From Stomorhina lunata (taxonomy: Eukaryota > Arthropoda > Insecta > Diptera > Rhiniidae): DNA of 64,000 bases. Position 1 is the first letter of the stretch, and each line of letters opens with the position of its first letter. Shown piece by piece: positions 36,076 to 48,717 of the stretch. Location of the stretch: assembly GCA_933228675.1 (NCBI GenBank), contig OW121741.1, forward strand, positions 120,130,918 to 120,194,917, read 5' to 3'. The notes beneath the pieces were generated by a model, which saw nothing but the letters and a program-made list of their open reading frames with translations, was not told the origin of the DNA and searched no databases. The position numbers were made by a program, and so were the translations under genes.

Positions 36076-37017
36076 CTTTCAAAAATAAAAAAATTTTAAA
36101 ACTTCTAGAAGCCAAATCTGGTCACCCATTTCCACTAAGCGCAAATAGTATTAATTTTTCTTTGTAAAGTGCATTTTTGAATTAAATGAAATACCCTTAC
36201 TATATGATAAAAAGAACATTCCCATACATATTTTATCTTCAAATGGTTTGATTAAAATCACTTTTGCGTAAATGCTAACATTTTCGAGAAAAAAAGCATA
36301 AAACAAACAAAACTGAAATGAAAAAAAAAATCGGCAAGAAAATTTTCAAAACTTCAAAACTAAAACCGACAAGAAAGGGAAAGATTTTCAAAGGAGCAAA
36401 AACGTAAAAGAAGCCTCATAAAAACACCTTCCAAAAGAAAAGTTTCTGCTGTGCAATGAAAACTATTTACTAGCGTGGTTTGAATATTTAACATTTGTTT
36501 AACATTTTGGCACAAAAACTGAAGAAATGGTAAAACCACGGAAAGAAAAAAATAGCAATTTTCATAGAAGTTTGTTTAACAATTCAAACGAAATTAAATT
36601 AATTTGGTTTTGCTGCACCGAACCACAAACTGTAATAAAATCCCACAAAAATAAACTTCTTTAAATATTTAATATCACTTTTTTTATGGAAGAGCCTCGA
36701 AATGGAAATAGCTAGAGAAAACTGTAAGTTCTAAGCATTGCCAAAATGTTTTTTTTTTAGTTTTTAGAATTTTATTTAAAAAACCTTAGCTGGAATATAT
36801 CCTAATATTATTTGGAGTATAAAAAATATCTTGTTTACTTTAGTAATAGCTTTATATGGGGTGTGCGAATACCCTACATCAAAATAGGTGGCGTTTTAAT
36901 TTTTCATACAAAAAAAAAAATAAAAAAAGAAATCCTGCAGGAAAATTCTTAAATTCGACTATTTTTTGGGAAACCTTTCAACATTATTCTATTTTTCAAA
37001 ATTGCTTTATTTTTAAG
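36076..37017. other. Non-repetitive spacer
   Basis: No gene is seen. ATACCCTACA occurs at 36869-36878 and a palindrome TCCTGCAGGA at 36933-36942. The sequence 36300-36480 is purine-rich (many AAAA and GAAAG runs). Confidence 0.6.
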
Positions 37018-40015
37018 AGATTTTCTTAAAATATTCTTCTTTTAATTTTATTCTTAAAGGAAATTTTTCTAAGAAAAATATTATTTTTATAGGAAATTTT
37101 TGAAAAATTTCTTATTTTTATAGGAAATTTTTCGAAATTTTTATTATTATTGTAGGAAATTTTTCAGAAAAAATTAAATTTCATAGGAAGTTTTTAAAAA
37201 TTTCTTAACTTTATCGGAAATTTTTCAAAAATTTCTTAATTTTATAGGAAATTTTTCAAAATTTCTTAATTTTATAGAAATTTTTTTAAAAATTTCTTAG
37301 TTTTGTAGGAAATTTTTTAAATATTTCTTATTTTGTTTGTAAATTTTTCAAAAATTTCTTATTTTGATAGGAAATTTTTCAAAACTGTCTTATTTTGATA
37401 GAAAATTTTTTAAAATTTTCTAATTTTTTTAGGAAGTTTATCAAAAATTTCTTATTTTTATAAGAAATTTTTGAAAAATTTCTTATTTTTATAAGAAATT
37501 TTTGAAAAATTTCTTATTTTTATAAGAAATTTTTGAAAAATTTTTTATTTTTATAAGAAATTTTTAAAAAATTTCTTATTCTTATTAGAAATTTTTAAAA
37601 AATTTCTTATTTTTATAAGAAACTTTTCAAAAATTTCTTATTCTTATATCAAATTTTTTCGAAAATTTCTAATTTTTATAGAAAATTCTTCAAAAATTTA
37701 CTATTTTTATAGGAAGTAGTCTAACAATTTGTTATTTTAATAGGAAATTTTAAAAAAATTCTTATTTCTATACGAAATTTTTTAAAATTTCTTATTTTTA
37801 TGGGACATTTTTTAAAAATTTTTTATTTTTATAGGAAATTTTTCAAAATGTTTTAATTTTTATAGTAAATTTATCAAAACCTCCTTATTTTTAAAGAAAA
37901 TTTTTAAAAAATTTCTTATTTTTATATAAATTTGTTAAAAATTTCTTATTTTTATAGGAAATTTTTCAAAACTTTCTAATTTCTATGCGAAAATTTTCAA
38001 AAATTTTCTCATTTTTATGGGAAATTTTTTTAAAAATATCTTATTTTTATGGGAAATTTTTCAAAAATTTCCTATTTTTGTAGAGAATTTTTCAAAAATT
38101 TCCTACTTTTATAGGGAATTTTTCAAAAATTTCCAATTTTTTATGAAATTTTTCAAAATTTTTTTATTTTTATATTAAAGTTTTTAAAAATTTCTATTTT
38201 TATAGGAAATTGTTCAAAAAATTCTTATTTGTATAAGAAATTTTTGAAAATTTTCTTATTTTTATAGGAAATTTTTGAAAAATTTTTTATTTTTATAAGA
38301 AATTTTTGAAAAATTTCTTATTTTTATTAGAAATTTTTGAAAAATTTCTTATTTTTATAAGAAACTTTTCAAAAATTTCTTATTTTTAAATCAAATTTTT
38401 CAAAAATTTCTAATTTTAATAGAAAATTCTTCAAAAATTTACTATTTTTATATGAAGTAGTCTAAAAATTTGTTATTTTAATAGGAAATTTTAAAAAAAA
38501 TTCTTATTTCTATACGAAATTTTTTAAAATTTCTTATTTTTATTGGACATTTTTTAAAAATTTTTTATTTTTATAGGAAATTTTTCAAAATGTTCTTATT
38601 TTTATAGTAAATTTATCAAAATCTCCTTATTTTTAAAGAAAATTTTTTAAAAATTTCTTATTTTTATATAAATTTTTTAAAAATTTCTTATTTTTATAGG
38701 AAATTTTTTAAAACTTTCTAATTTCTATGCGAAAATTTTCAAAAATTTTCTCATTTTTACGGGAAATTTTTTAAAATATCTTATTTTTATGGGAAATTTT
38801 TCAAAAATTTCCTATTTTTGTAGAGAATTTTTCAAAAATTTCCTATTTTTATAGGGAATTTTTCAAAAATGTTTTATTTTTATATTGAAGCTTTTAAAAA
38901 TTTATATTTTTATAGGAAATTGTTCAAAAAATTCTTATTTGTATAAGAAATTTTTCAAAAATTTCTTATTTTTATATGAAATTTTCAAAAATTTTTTAGT
39001 TTTATAGGAAATTTTTCAAAAATTTCAAATTTTTATTGGAATTTTTTCAAAAATTTCAAAAATTTATATTTTTATACGAAATTTTTCAAAAATTTCTTAT
39101 TTTTATAGGAAATTCCTAAAAAATTAGTTATTTAAATAGGACATTTTTTAGAAATTTCCTTTTTTCATAGGAAATGTTTCAAAAATTTCTTATTTTTGTA
39201 GGAAAATTTTCAAAAATTTCTTAATTTTATAGGAAATTTTTTTAAAAATTTCTTATTTTTATAGGAAATTTTCCTAAAAATTTCTTATTTTTATAGCAAA
39301 TTTTTCAAAAATTTCTTATTTTTATTAGAAATTTTTCAAAAATTTGTTATTCTTATAGGAAATTTTTCAAAAATGTCTTTTTTATAGGAAATTTGTCAAA
39401 AATTTTTTATTTTTATAGGATTTTTTCAAAAATTTCTTTTTTTGTGTAGGAAATTTTTCAAAATTTTCTTATTTTTATAGGAAATTTTTCAAAAATTTCT
39501 TATTTTTATAGGGAATTTTTCAAAAATTTCCAAATTTTAAGGAAATTTTTCAAAATTTATTTATTTGTATAGGAAAATTTTCAAAAATTTCTATTTTGAT
39601 AGGAAATTTTTAAAAAATTTCTATTTTATAGGAAATTTTTCAAAAATTTCTTATTTTTATAGGAAATTTTTCAAAAACTTCATATTTTTATAGGAAATTT
39701 TTGTAAAATTTCTTATATTTATAAGAAATTTTTCAAAAATTTTTTATTTTTATAGAAAAAATTACTTACAAAAATTACTTTCTTTTATAGGAACATTTTT
39801 CAAAAAAATTTATAGGAAATTAAAAAAAAAATTTTACAGGACATTGTTCAAAAAATTTCTTATTCTTATAGGAAATTTTCAATAGTTTATTATTTTTGTA
39901 GAAAAAAAAATATTCTAATAGGAAATTTTTTAAAAATTTTGTTAGGAAATTTTTGAATTTTACAAAATTTGATTCTTTAAAGAAAAAATCGTATAGGAAA
40001 CTTTTCTATAGAAAA
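37018..40015 (-). repeat. F3 array, inverted orientation, with 742-bp duplication
   Basis: The plus strand reads CTTATTTTTATAGGAAA followed by TTTTTCAAAAATTT, with a 31-bp period. A short run at 37440-37560 has TTTTTGAAAAATTT centres instead, which is a fully symmetric form. The segment from about 37480 to 38245 recurs at about 38220-38955. From 39000 on the units are standard, and they decay after 39750. Confidence 0.95.
37480..38955 (-). repeat. 742-bp tandem duplication in F3 array
   Basis: Unusual words appear twice in the same order: GAAACTTTTCAAAAATTTCT at 37619 and 38361, AAGTAGTCTAAMAATTTGTT at about 37715 and 38455, a run with CTTATTTCTATACGAAATTT, then ATAGTAAATTTATCAAAA, then CTAATTTCTATGCGAAAA, and AAATTGTTCAAAAAATTC at the end. 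The offset is 742 bp, dropping to 710 after one 31-bp unit is lost from the second copy (near 38860). Confidence 0.92.
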
Positions 40016-41225
40016 TTGTTATATTTTATGTTTGTTAATTTAGATAACTCTTAAGTCGCTTATGACTATAAATTCTTTTAACTTGTTTTTAATTTGAAAA
40101 ATGATATTTCCTAACCAACATAAAAGCCTTAAATAAATACAGATAAATGTTTGGTTTAGCGAATGCCTTTAATTTTTTCATTTATTTTTTGCGGTTTTTA
40201 TTTTTTATATTTGTCTATTTGTAGAAGCCATGATTAAATTGCAATTAAAATGCAAAGTATTTGTTTAGCAACCAAAAAAAAAATAAAGTCACAAATTGCA
40301 GTTTTTCTAAAAGAATTAAATTCTAAAAATTAATTTTAGATTTACATTAACGTCAATAATGCTTAGGGCTTTGTATTTTTTCAATTTTTCAAATAACTAA
40401 ATATTCAAATATAGGACAAAAAAATTAGACGAATAAATGATCAAATACTAAAATAACAAATAATTTTTGATTCAAATACGAAATATGACATTTTCTATTG
40501 TATCATCATCCTAACATTTAAGACGAAAATAAGAACAATTTTACTCTGAATCTACTTTGCTCTAACCTTATCTAAAATTGTCTTTTAATTTCTTTGAAAT
40601 TGCTTAAATAAGTGGTATTGCCAAGCCAAAGTATTTTATACTACATTACTAAGTAGATACTTTGAATCTTCCTCTTGATACTGGCTAAATACAAACGAAA
40701 ATTTTCGGAATCTATATTTTTCATATTTCTGTCTGCTTTAATTTGGAGATAACTCTCATACACAATGTGTATGTGTTTCTGACAGAGTATGCCTTCTTAA
40801 GTATTTGATCAAAAACCAGTTTCTCATTTGTATTCTAAAGTGCAAAGGACACATTGCTCACTGCATACTTATGTATGTTTCCAGATACATATATCATGAA
40901 TGTATTAGAGCTTGTATGTCCTCAGCACATGTATCGAATAAAACTAGTGATATTTGCATTCAAGTTTAGAAATCAAAAGGAAATCCATTTAGATTCTTAA
41001 AGCAACAAAGATGAACACAAACATGTCAATAGAAAGAATAAGAGTTTGCATACAATTGTCTAACCAGATTTCATTTTAGAGAAAATGCACTTGAATTCGA
41101 AAAATGCAAATTATTTTTCTGGTCATTTCAATTTTATTTCCATATCTTGAATTGAAATATTTATGAATGTGTTTTTGGGAAAGTTAAAATATTACGTTGG
41201 ACGAAAAATATAAAGTAATACTGAA
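40016..41225. other. Non-repetitive spacer
   Basis: About 1.2 kb with no gene, RNA or tandem repeat. It is slightly less A+T-rich at 40550-41000 than other spacers. Minor dyads such as CATACACAATGTGTATG near 40757 are too short to interpret. Confidence 0.6.
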
Positions 41226-42170
41226 AAAAATGTATTTCTATTAGAACATTTTTTTAAATTTCTGATTTTTATAGGAAATTTTTTAAAAATTTCTTATTTT
41301 ATAGGATATTTTTCAAAAATTTCTGATTTTTATAGGAAATTTTTCAAAAAATTTAGATTTCTATAGAAAAATTTTCAAAATTTTCTTATCTATATAGGAT
41401 CTTTTTTAAACATTTTTGATTTTTTTAGAAAATTTTTTAAGTTTGTGATACGATATTTTTAAAAAATTCCGTTTTTTTATGGGAAATTTTTTAAACAATT
41501 TTGATTTTTTTTTTTTTTTTAATTTTACAAAAGTATCTTATTTTTATAGAAATTTTTTAAATTTTGTTAATTTTGTAGGAAATTTTTCAAATGATTTATA
41601 TTCTTTATAGAAAATCTTTCAAAACTTTCTAATTTTATATGAAGATTTTACAAATTTTTTTATTTTTATAAAAATCTTTTCGAAAATTTCTTATTTCTAT
41701 GCAAAATTTTTCCAAAATTTTCTTTTTTTATATGTAATTTTCTTAAAGATTTTTCATTTTGAAAGAAAATTTTTGAAAAATGTCCTATTTTATAGGAAAT
41801 TTTTAAAAAATTATCTATTTTTATAGGAAATAATTCGAAAATTTTCTATTTACATAGGCAAATTTCTATTTTTATAAGAAATTTAAGAAACATGTCCTTT
41901 TTTTATAGGAAATTTTTCGAAAATTTTCTGTTATTATAAGAAATGTTTCAAAAATTATCTATTTTTATAAAAAAAAAATTAATTTTTTATTTTTATAGCA
42001 AATTTTTCAAAAATTTCCTACATACAGGAAATTTTAATTTCTGTAGGAAATTTTCAAAATATTTATTATTTTTATATAGAAAATGTAACCTTTTTTAACG
42101 GACATTTTTAAAATAGTCTTATATTTTTTAGGAAATTGTCAAAAAATGATCTATTTTTATAAGAATTTAA
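41226..42170 (-). repeat. F3 segment, inverted orientation, diverged
   Basis: Plus-strand units read TTATTTTTATAGGAAA and TTTTTCAAAAATTT with many changes. It ends in a strand switch at about 42170. Confidence 0.85.
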
Positions 42171-42380
42171 AAAAAATTCTATAAAACTAAAAAAAAATTA
42201 AAAAAAACTTTCTATAAAAATATTTTTTTTTTAAATTTCGTTAGAAACAAAAAATTTTTTAAAAATTTCCTATAAAAACAAGAAATTTTTGAAAACATCC
42301 TATAAAATAAGAAATTTTTGAAAAATATTCTGTAAAAACAAAAAAATTTAAAAAATTTCAAATAAAAATAAGAAACTTTT
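42171..42380 (+). repeat. Short F3 segment, plus orientation
   Basis: About seven unit lengths reading TTTTTGAAAA and CCTATAAAAACAAGAAA, opposite to both neighbours. Confidence 0.8.
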
Positions 42381-42535
42381 GAAAAATTTCTAATTTTTAT
42401 AGGAAAATGTCCAAAAATTTCTTATTCTTATAGGAAATTTTTCAAAAATTTCTTATTTTTATAGGAAATTTTTCAAAACTTGCTTATTTTTTAGAAAATT
42501 TAAAAAAATTTTTTTTTTTATAAGAATTTTTTTTA
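42381..42535 (-). repeat. Short F3 segment, inverted orientation
   Basis: About five unit lengths reading TTCTTATTTTTATAGGAAAT and TTTTTCAAAAATTT. The three middle units are well preserved. Flanked by opposite-strand segments on both sides. Confidence 0.82.
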
Positions 42536-43470
42536 AATTTTTGTATAAAATAATAAATTTTTGAAAAATTTCTTATAAAAATAAAAAATTTTGTAAAATT
42601 TCCTATAAAATATTTGGAAAAAATTATCTAAAAAAATAAGAAATTTTTAAAAAATTCCTATAAAAATAAAATAATCTGAAAAACTTTCTATAAAATTAAG
42701 AAATTTTTGGAAATTTTCCTATAAAATAAGATATTTTTGAAAAAATTCCTATAAAACTAAAAAATTTTTGAAAAATTTCTGATAAAAATAAGAAATTTTT
42801 TAAACATTTTCTTTAAAAAATAATAAATTTTCTATAAAAATAAGAAATTTCCTATAAAAATAAGAAATTTTAAAAAAATTTCCCATAAAAATAAAAAATT
42901 TTGGAAATGTTTCCTATAATAATAAATAATTTTTGAAAAATTTCCTCTAAAAATAAAAATTTTTGTACAATTTCCTATAAAAATAAGAAATTTTTGAAAA
43001 ATTTCCTATAAAAATAAGAAATTTTTGAGAAATTTCCTATAAAAATAAGAAATTTTTTAAAAATTTCTTATTAAAATAAGAAATGTTTAAAAAACTTTCC
43101 ACAAAAATAAGAAATTTTTGAAAAATTTCATATAAAAATGAGAAATTTTTTAAAAATTTCTAATAAAAATAAGAAATTTTTAAAAAATTTCCTATAAAAA
43201 TAAAATAGTTTGAAAAATTTTCTATAAAAATATGAAATTTTTTAAAAGTTTTCTATAGAGATAAGAATTTTTTGAAAAATTTCCTTTGAAGAAAGGAAAT
43301 TTTTAAAAATTTCCTTTGAAGAAAGGAAATTTTTAAAAATTTTCTATCAAAATAAGAAATTTTTGAAAATTTTCCTATAAAAATGAGAAATTTTTGTCAA
43401 ATTTCTTATAAAAATAAGAAATTTTTGAAAAATTTCCTATAAAAATAGGAAATTTTTGGAAAAAAAAAAT
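42536..43470 (+). repeat. F3 segment, plus orientation
   Basis: Units of CCTATAAAAATAAGAAA with TTTTTGAAAAATTT, best preserved at 42960-43200. A 30-bp direct duplication containing the dyad TTTCCTTTGAAGAAAGGAAA lies at 43281 and 43311. Confidence 0.92.
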
Positions 43471-44235
43471 TTATTTCTTTACAAAAAATTCAGATTTTTG
43501 TAGGAATTTTTTCAAAAATTACCAATTTTTAAAATTTTCTATTTTTTAGGAAATTTTTCAAAAATTTTTTAGTTTTTTAAAAACAATTTCAAAAATTCCT
43601 TATTTTTATATAAAAGTTTACAAATTTTTTTTATTTTAATAAAAAATTTTTAACAAATTTCTTATTTTTGTAGGAAATTTCTCAAAAATTTGTTTATTTT
43701 TTTTTTTAATTTTTCAATTTTTCAGTTTTTTTTTTTAATTTAATAGTAAATTTTAAAAATAAGCATTTTTTTATGAAATTTTTGCAAAATTCATTATTTT
43801 GATAGAAATTTTTTTAAAACTTTATTGCGTTTGTAGGAAATTTCTTATTTTTATGGGAAATTTTTAAAAAATTTCTTAAAAAATTTTTGTAGACACTTTT
43901 CAAAAATTTCTTATGTTGATAGGAATTTATTTAAAAATTTCCTATTTTTGTATCATTTTTATTTTATATTTATTTTTATAGGAGGTTATTCAGAAATTTT
44001 CTATTTTTAAAAGAAATTTTTTAAAAATTTCTTCTTCTTTACGAAATTTTTTAAAAAAATATGATATTATTTTTTAAAATTTCTTACTTTCAAAGAAAAT
44101 TTTTCAAAAATTGATATTAAATTTTTCAAATAATTTTGTATTTTGATGAGAGTTTTTCAAAAATTTCTTAACTTTTTAGGAAAATTTTAAAAAATTTCTA
44201 ACTTATAAGGAAATTATTCAAAAATTTGTTTTTAA
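43471..44235 (-). repeat. F3 segment, inverted orientation, diverged
   Basis: Plus-strand units read TTATTTTTATAGGAAA and TTTTTCAAAAATTT with heavy run-length variation. It dissolves into spacer at about 44235. Confidence 0.85.
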
Positions 44236-46084
44236 ATCAACCAATTTTAACTTCTACCACCACTTTCAGCAGTTCAATAACATTTTTTAACAATTTATCA
44301 TTTTCGCATTTGTCACAGCTGATTCCTTTAATTTCAATTTGATCTCTGTGACACAAAATAGTTGACATTTTAATTTCTGCACGTCTTCAACAATTTTCCA
44401 CCTTAACGCCAGACTTACTCACTCTCTGTAACCTCTGCTGTTCCTTTTCAGTCCTTTCGCTAAGTTAAAAAAAATTATCATAAACATCATTCTTGTTGTG
44501 TATTGCTGTTGTTTTGTTCTTGTATTTACATGAATCTTACACGTTTTTATCACGACCATAAAATGTCACGAATATTTAACATTAAAAATCCTTTGCATAC
44601 TTACAGGAGTAAAATATCTTTAGATGGTATTTACACTGACTTGTTATTTATTACTACTACGACAAGAACAGAGTCAGTTGTTGTTGTTTTTATATCTTCG
44701 ATGCTGATAACAACTACAAATGCAAAGGTAGTTTTAATCAAACTCTTAGAGATGACTGAAAAGAGACAATAAGGTAGATATTTGTATGTAAATGTTTTTA
44801 TTATTGTGTCGTGTAGATATGAATATTAGTATAGTTCCATTGGGTTGAGGGTAAAGAATTGGACCATTTCAGATACAATTATAAAAAGGATTTGTACAAG
44901 AGTTTTTTTTTGAAAAACTTTTAACGATTTAGACTATAAATGATTTAAAAATTCAAGATAATTACACATTTTCTTTACTTTTGGACTAACAACCAACAAG
45001 CTAAACTTCCTTTAGAATTATACAACTTTTAACATTTTAATAGATTTTTAGTTTTCTATGTACCTTGCACAAAATTATTAAATTATAAAAGTAATAACAT
45101 TATGAGGTTATGGTTTTAATATTAAATATAGAAATGTACATAAATATCTGTAAACATGTACGTGGTCTTTGCTCAGCCAAGTTTATATTCTATTTAACAC
45201 CTCTTAAATTAAACAAACATTTACACAACTAACCCTCGACAAACCAAGTTAGAAAGTCATAAAATAGCATATTCTTCTTTTGAGAAAAAGTTGAGAAAAT
45301 TTCCTGTTGCATTAGGTTATAAATTAAAGTTTCAAGTGTAATAAGAATATGCTTCATTATGTCTTTACATATCGAATTGTATATACATATGTTTCTATGC
45401 ATGACTGTATGTGTGTGTTCATAGGAAGCAGTAGATTTCATTTTGAGTAATTTAATTTTTTTTTTACTTTTTTTCATATTGCTTCATTTTCACTCTCAAA
45501 CCAACTAACGAAATGCATAAAAAGGAAACAAATTCCTGTCTGTTAACTTAAATAAGTTGCAAATACATATGAATGTGTGCACATGCATGTGTGTATGTGG
45601 CCTCGACGGATCCAAATGAAATTGACTTTTTAAATATTGTCGATATTACTTGCATCATCGTATATATCCGTCATTAGAAAGGGGTTTACCACATCAAATG
45701 TATCTATACCAATTTATTGGTGGCAGTTCAATAATTTGGAACTGCTGGGATCTAAATATAAATGCTTGTCTGTATATGTGTGTAAGTCATGTGGTTACAA
45801 AGTTGTTACATTTGTGGTTTATCATAGTTATTTTCTCTGCTTTTACCTGATCTTTTTTTAAGCTTTTACAGTTACGACATTCTTTAAATACATGTAAGAA
45901 GACACATATAAAGTTGGTGCAAAGGAAGGAAGGAATGCATGAATGGTTGACTGAATGACTACATAAACGTATGAATGAAGTTAAATTAAAAAATGCATAA
46001 AAGGATATTGTATAAGTCGGGTGGTTTCCGAAATAATTTAACTTAAAACGGACTTAAAAATATGAAGCAAAATAAACTTTCAAT
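44236..46084. other. Non-repetitive spacer; small open frames only
   Basis: The longest spacer in the right half. Open frames of 66-89 residues (plus 44503-44772, 45637-45861 and 45650-45850; minus 45229-45477) encode peptides with no recognisable domain, and the two at 45.64-45.86 overlap in different frames. I do not call them genes. A GTGTGCACATGCATGTGTGT tract lies near 45575 and a GGAA run at 45922-45935. Confidence 0.55.
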
Positions 46085-47190
46085 CTTATTTTTAAAAGAA
46101 TTTTTTTAAAAATTTCTTATTTGTACAAGAAAATTTTCAAAAATTTATTGGCAATAATAGGAAATTTTTCAGAAACTTCTTTTTTTATACGAAATTTTTC
46201 AAAAATTTCTTACTTTTATAAGAAATTTTACAAAAATTTCTTATTTTTATAGAAAATTTTTCAAAAATTTCTTATTTTTATAGGGAAATTTTCAAAATTT
46301 TCATATTTTTATAAGATATTTTTCAAAATTTTCATATTTTTTTAGGAAATTCTTCAAAATTTTCATGTTTTTATAGGAAATTTTAATTTTTTTTTATTTT
46401 TATAAAAATTTTTCAAAAATTTCTTATTTTTTATAGGAATTTCTTCAAAAATTTCCTATTTTTATAGAATATTTCAAAAATTTCCTATTTTCATAGGAAA
46501 TTTTTCAAAAATTATGTAGGAAATTTTTCAAACATATCCCATTTTTATGTAAAATTTTTCAAAAATTTATTTTTATAGGAATTTTTTTACAATTTTTCTA
46601 TTTTTATAGGAACGTTTTTTAAATTTTTCTATTTTTATAGGAAGTTTTTATAAAATTTCTTATTTTTATAGAACTCTTTGCAAAAATTTACTGTTTTTAT
46701 AAGAAATTTTTCCTAGTTTTATGTAAAATTTTTAAAAAATTTTCTATTTTGATGGGAAATTTTTTAACAATTTCTTAGTTTTAAAGGAATTTTATAAAAA
46801 ATTTCCTATTTTTATACAAAATTTTTAAAAATTTTTTTATTTTTACAGGAAATTTAAAAAAAATTTCCTATTTTTAAAGGAAAATTAAAAAAAATCCTAT
46901 TTTTATAGAAATTTAAAAAAAAAAAATTCTTGTTTTTATGGGAAATTTTTCAAAAATTTCTTATTTTTATAGGAAATTTTTAAAAAATTTATTGCTTTTA
47001 AAATAAATTTTTCAAAAAATTCTTATTTTTATAGGAAATTTCTTAAAAATTTCTTATTTCATAAATTTCTCATTTTTATAGCAAATTTCTTACTTAAATA
47101 GGAAATTTTTCAAAAATTTCTTGTTTTTATTGGAAAATTTTTTTAAATTTCTTATTGTTATAGGAAATTTAAAAAAAATTCTTTTGCATA
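46085..47190 (-). repeat. F3 array, inverted orientation
   Basis: Plus-strand units read TTATTTTTATAGGAAA and TTTTTCAAAAATTT, about 1.1 kb. Best preserved at 46200-46300, with truncated units common (for example 46480-46530 and 47040-47100). Confidence 0.92.
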
Positions 47191-47985
47191 AATTTTTGGT
47201 GCTCAGTTATTTTTGTCCTAATAAATGTTTAAAAATAAACTTAAATATTTTAAATAAATTAATTGCTTTTATCTGTTGTAATTAAACCTAATGAAGCTGA
47301 TAGAAAAAATGTATCAATGTATATGACAGTTGTTGTAACAAAAAGAAAAACGTTAAAATTGTTCATAACAAAAAAAGAAGCCAAGCAAAGCTTAAGTATC
47401 AGCCACAACCACATGAACAGCAAAATGTAACGGAACTTAAATGTTTAATATCCTTTTTTCCGCCTTTACAGTTTAACCAAGAACAACCAACAGAAATGAA
47501 CACAAGTAGAGAAAGGGGCCAGAGACAGTTATTTTACTGGTCACCATTATAGAACAATAACAAGAATGATTTTTTTTTTGTAGATGTTGTTGTTGGTAAA
47601 GATATTTGTATGGTAAATCTGTCTTAATGTGAGTGCGTTTGTGTTGGTTGCTTGTAACTGTTATTACACATTTTCAGATTTTATTATTGTATATTTTCTT
47701 GTTGTTTTTATAATTTCCCTTTTTGTCATAAAGCTTTTAAATGTTTTCATTGGCAGTAGATCCGTATGACAAGAGAAGCAAATTTAAATAATGGGTCATA
47801 GAGCTAGACTGCAGAAAACACTATACAATCCTAAACAAAATCAAAATAAGTAAATAGAAATATTATTGGTAATACAATTTTATATCGAATAAATTTAACA
47901 ATGTTGTTAATGCCAAAAGTCAATGTATCGACTTCTGGCATTAACAACTGCATTATCCTTAAGCCAATGATATGCTAACTAAACT
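47191..47985. other. Non-repetitive spacer with a strong hairpin
   Basis: No gene is recognised. TTGTTGTTG-type tracts lie at 47580-47600. The one clear element is the inverted repeat at 47903-47948, listed separately. Confidence 0.6.
47903..47948. other. Hairpin: 19-bp arms, 8-nt loop
   Basis: Arms GTTGTTAATGCCAAAAGTC (47903-47921) and GACTTCTGGCATTAACAAC (47930-47948) pair at 18 of 19 positions around AATGTATC. The single mismatch is A:C on a plus-strand transcript but becomes a G:U wobble on a minus-strand transcript, so a minus RNA would be fully paired. It is not part of any array. At 46 nt it is shorter than a usual animal microRNA precursor. A small palindromic element or a recent inverted duplication are alternatives. 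Confidence 0.85.
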
Positions 47986-48717
47986 CTATAGAAAATTTTC
48001 TGTCTAAAACTACCCTAAAAAAAAACTTTTGTCAAAAAATTTGTCTATAGAAAAGTTTTGGTATAAAATTTTTCTAGAATTATTCTTCTGAAAATTTTTA
48101 TATTAAAATTTTTCTATAGAAAATTTTTCGCCTAAAGTTTTTCTATAGCAATTTCTTTGTCTAAAATTTTTCTATTAAAAATTTTCGGTGTAAAATTTTT
48201 CTATAGAAAATTTTTGGTCTAAAATTTTTCTGTAGAAAATTTTTTTGTTTAAAATTTTCGGTCTAAAATTTTTCAGATTAAAATTTTTTTTTAGAAAATT
48301 TTTGTTATAATTTTTTTTTAGAAAATTTTTGGTATTCAATTTTTCTATGAAAAATTTTCGGTATAAAATTTTTCTATAGAAAAATTTCGCTATAAAATTT
48401 TCTGTACAGAATTTTCATTATAAAATTATTCAATAGAAAATTTCCGGTATAAATTTCTGCTATCGACAATTTTCGTCATAAAATTTTTCCACTGAAAATT
48501 TTTGGTGTAACATTTCTATTGAAAATTTTCGTTTTATAAATTTTTTGTAGAAAATTTCCGAAAAAAAAAATTTTTCTTGGTCTGAAATTTTTCTTTAGAA
48601 AATGTTTGGTCTAAAATTTCCTATAAAAAATTTTTGCTCTGAAATTTTTTGGTACAAAATTTTTCTATAGAAAATTTTCGGTACAAAAAATTTCGGTACA
48701 AAATTTTTCTATAGAAG
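47986..48717 (+). repeat. F5 array, diverged left part
   Basis: Units are about 29 bp: CTATAGAAAATTTTCGG followed by TATAAAATTTTT, with CTATAGAAAATTTTTGGTCT variants frequent (GGTCTAAAA at 48210-48260). Heavy base change here contrasts with the perfect array directly to the right. Confidence 0.9.

Noticed and set aside
44503..44772. 89-residue plus-strand frame, the longest outside arrays
   Set aside because: No recognisable domain or family, biased composition (Thr/Ile/Val runs from ACTACTACG and GTTGTTGTT tracts). Insufficient support for a gene.
45637..45861. Two overlapping plus-strand frames of 74 and 66 residues
   Set aside because: Different frames of the same DNA, no recognisable similarity, no codon signal that I can judge.
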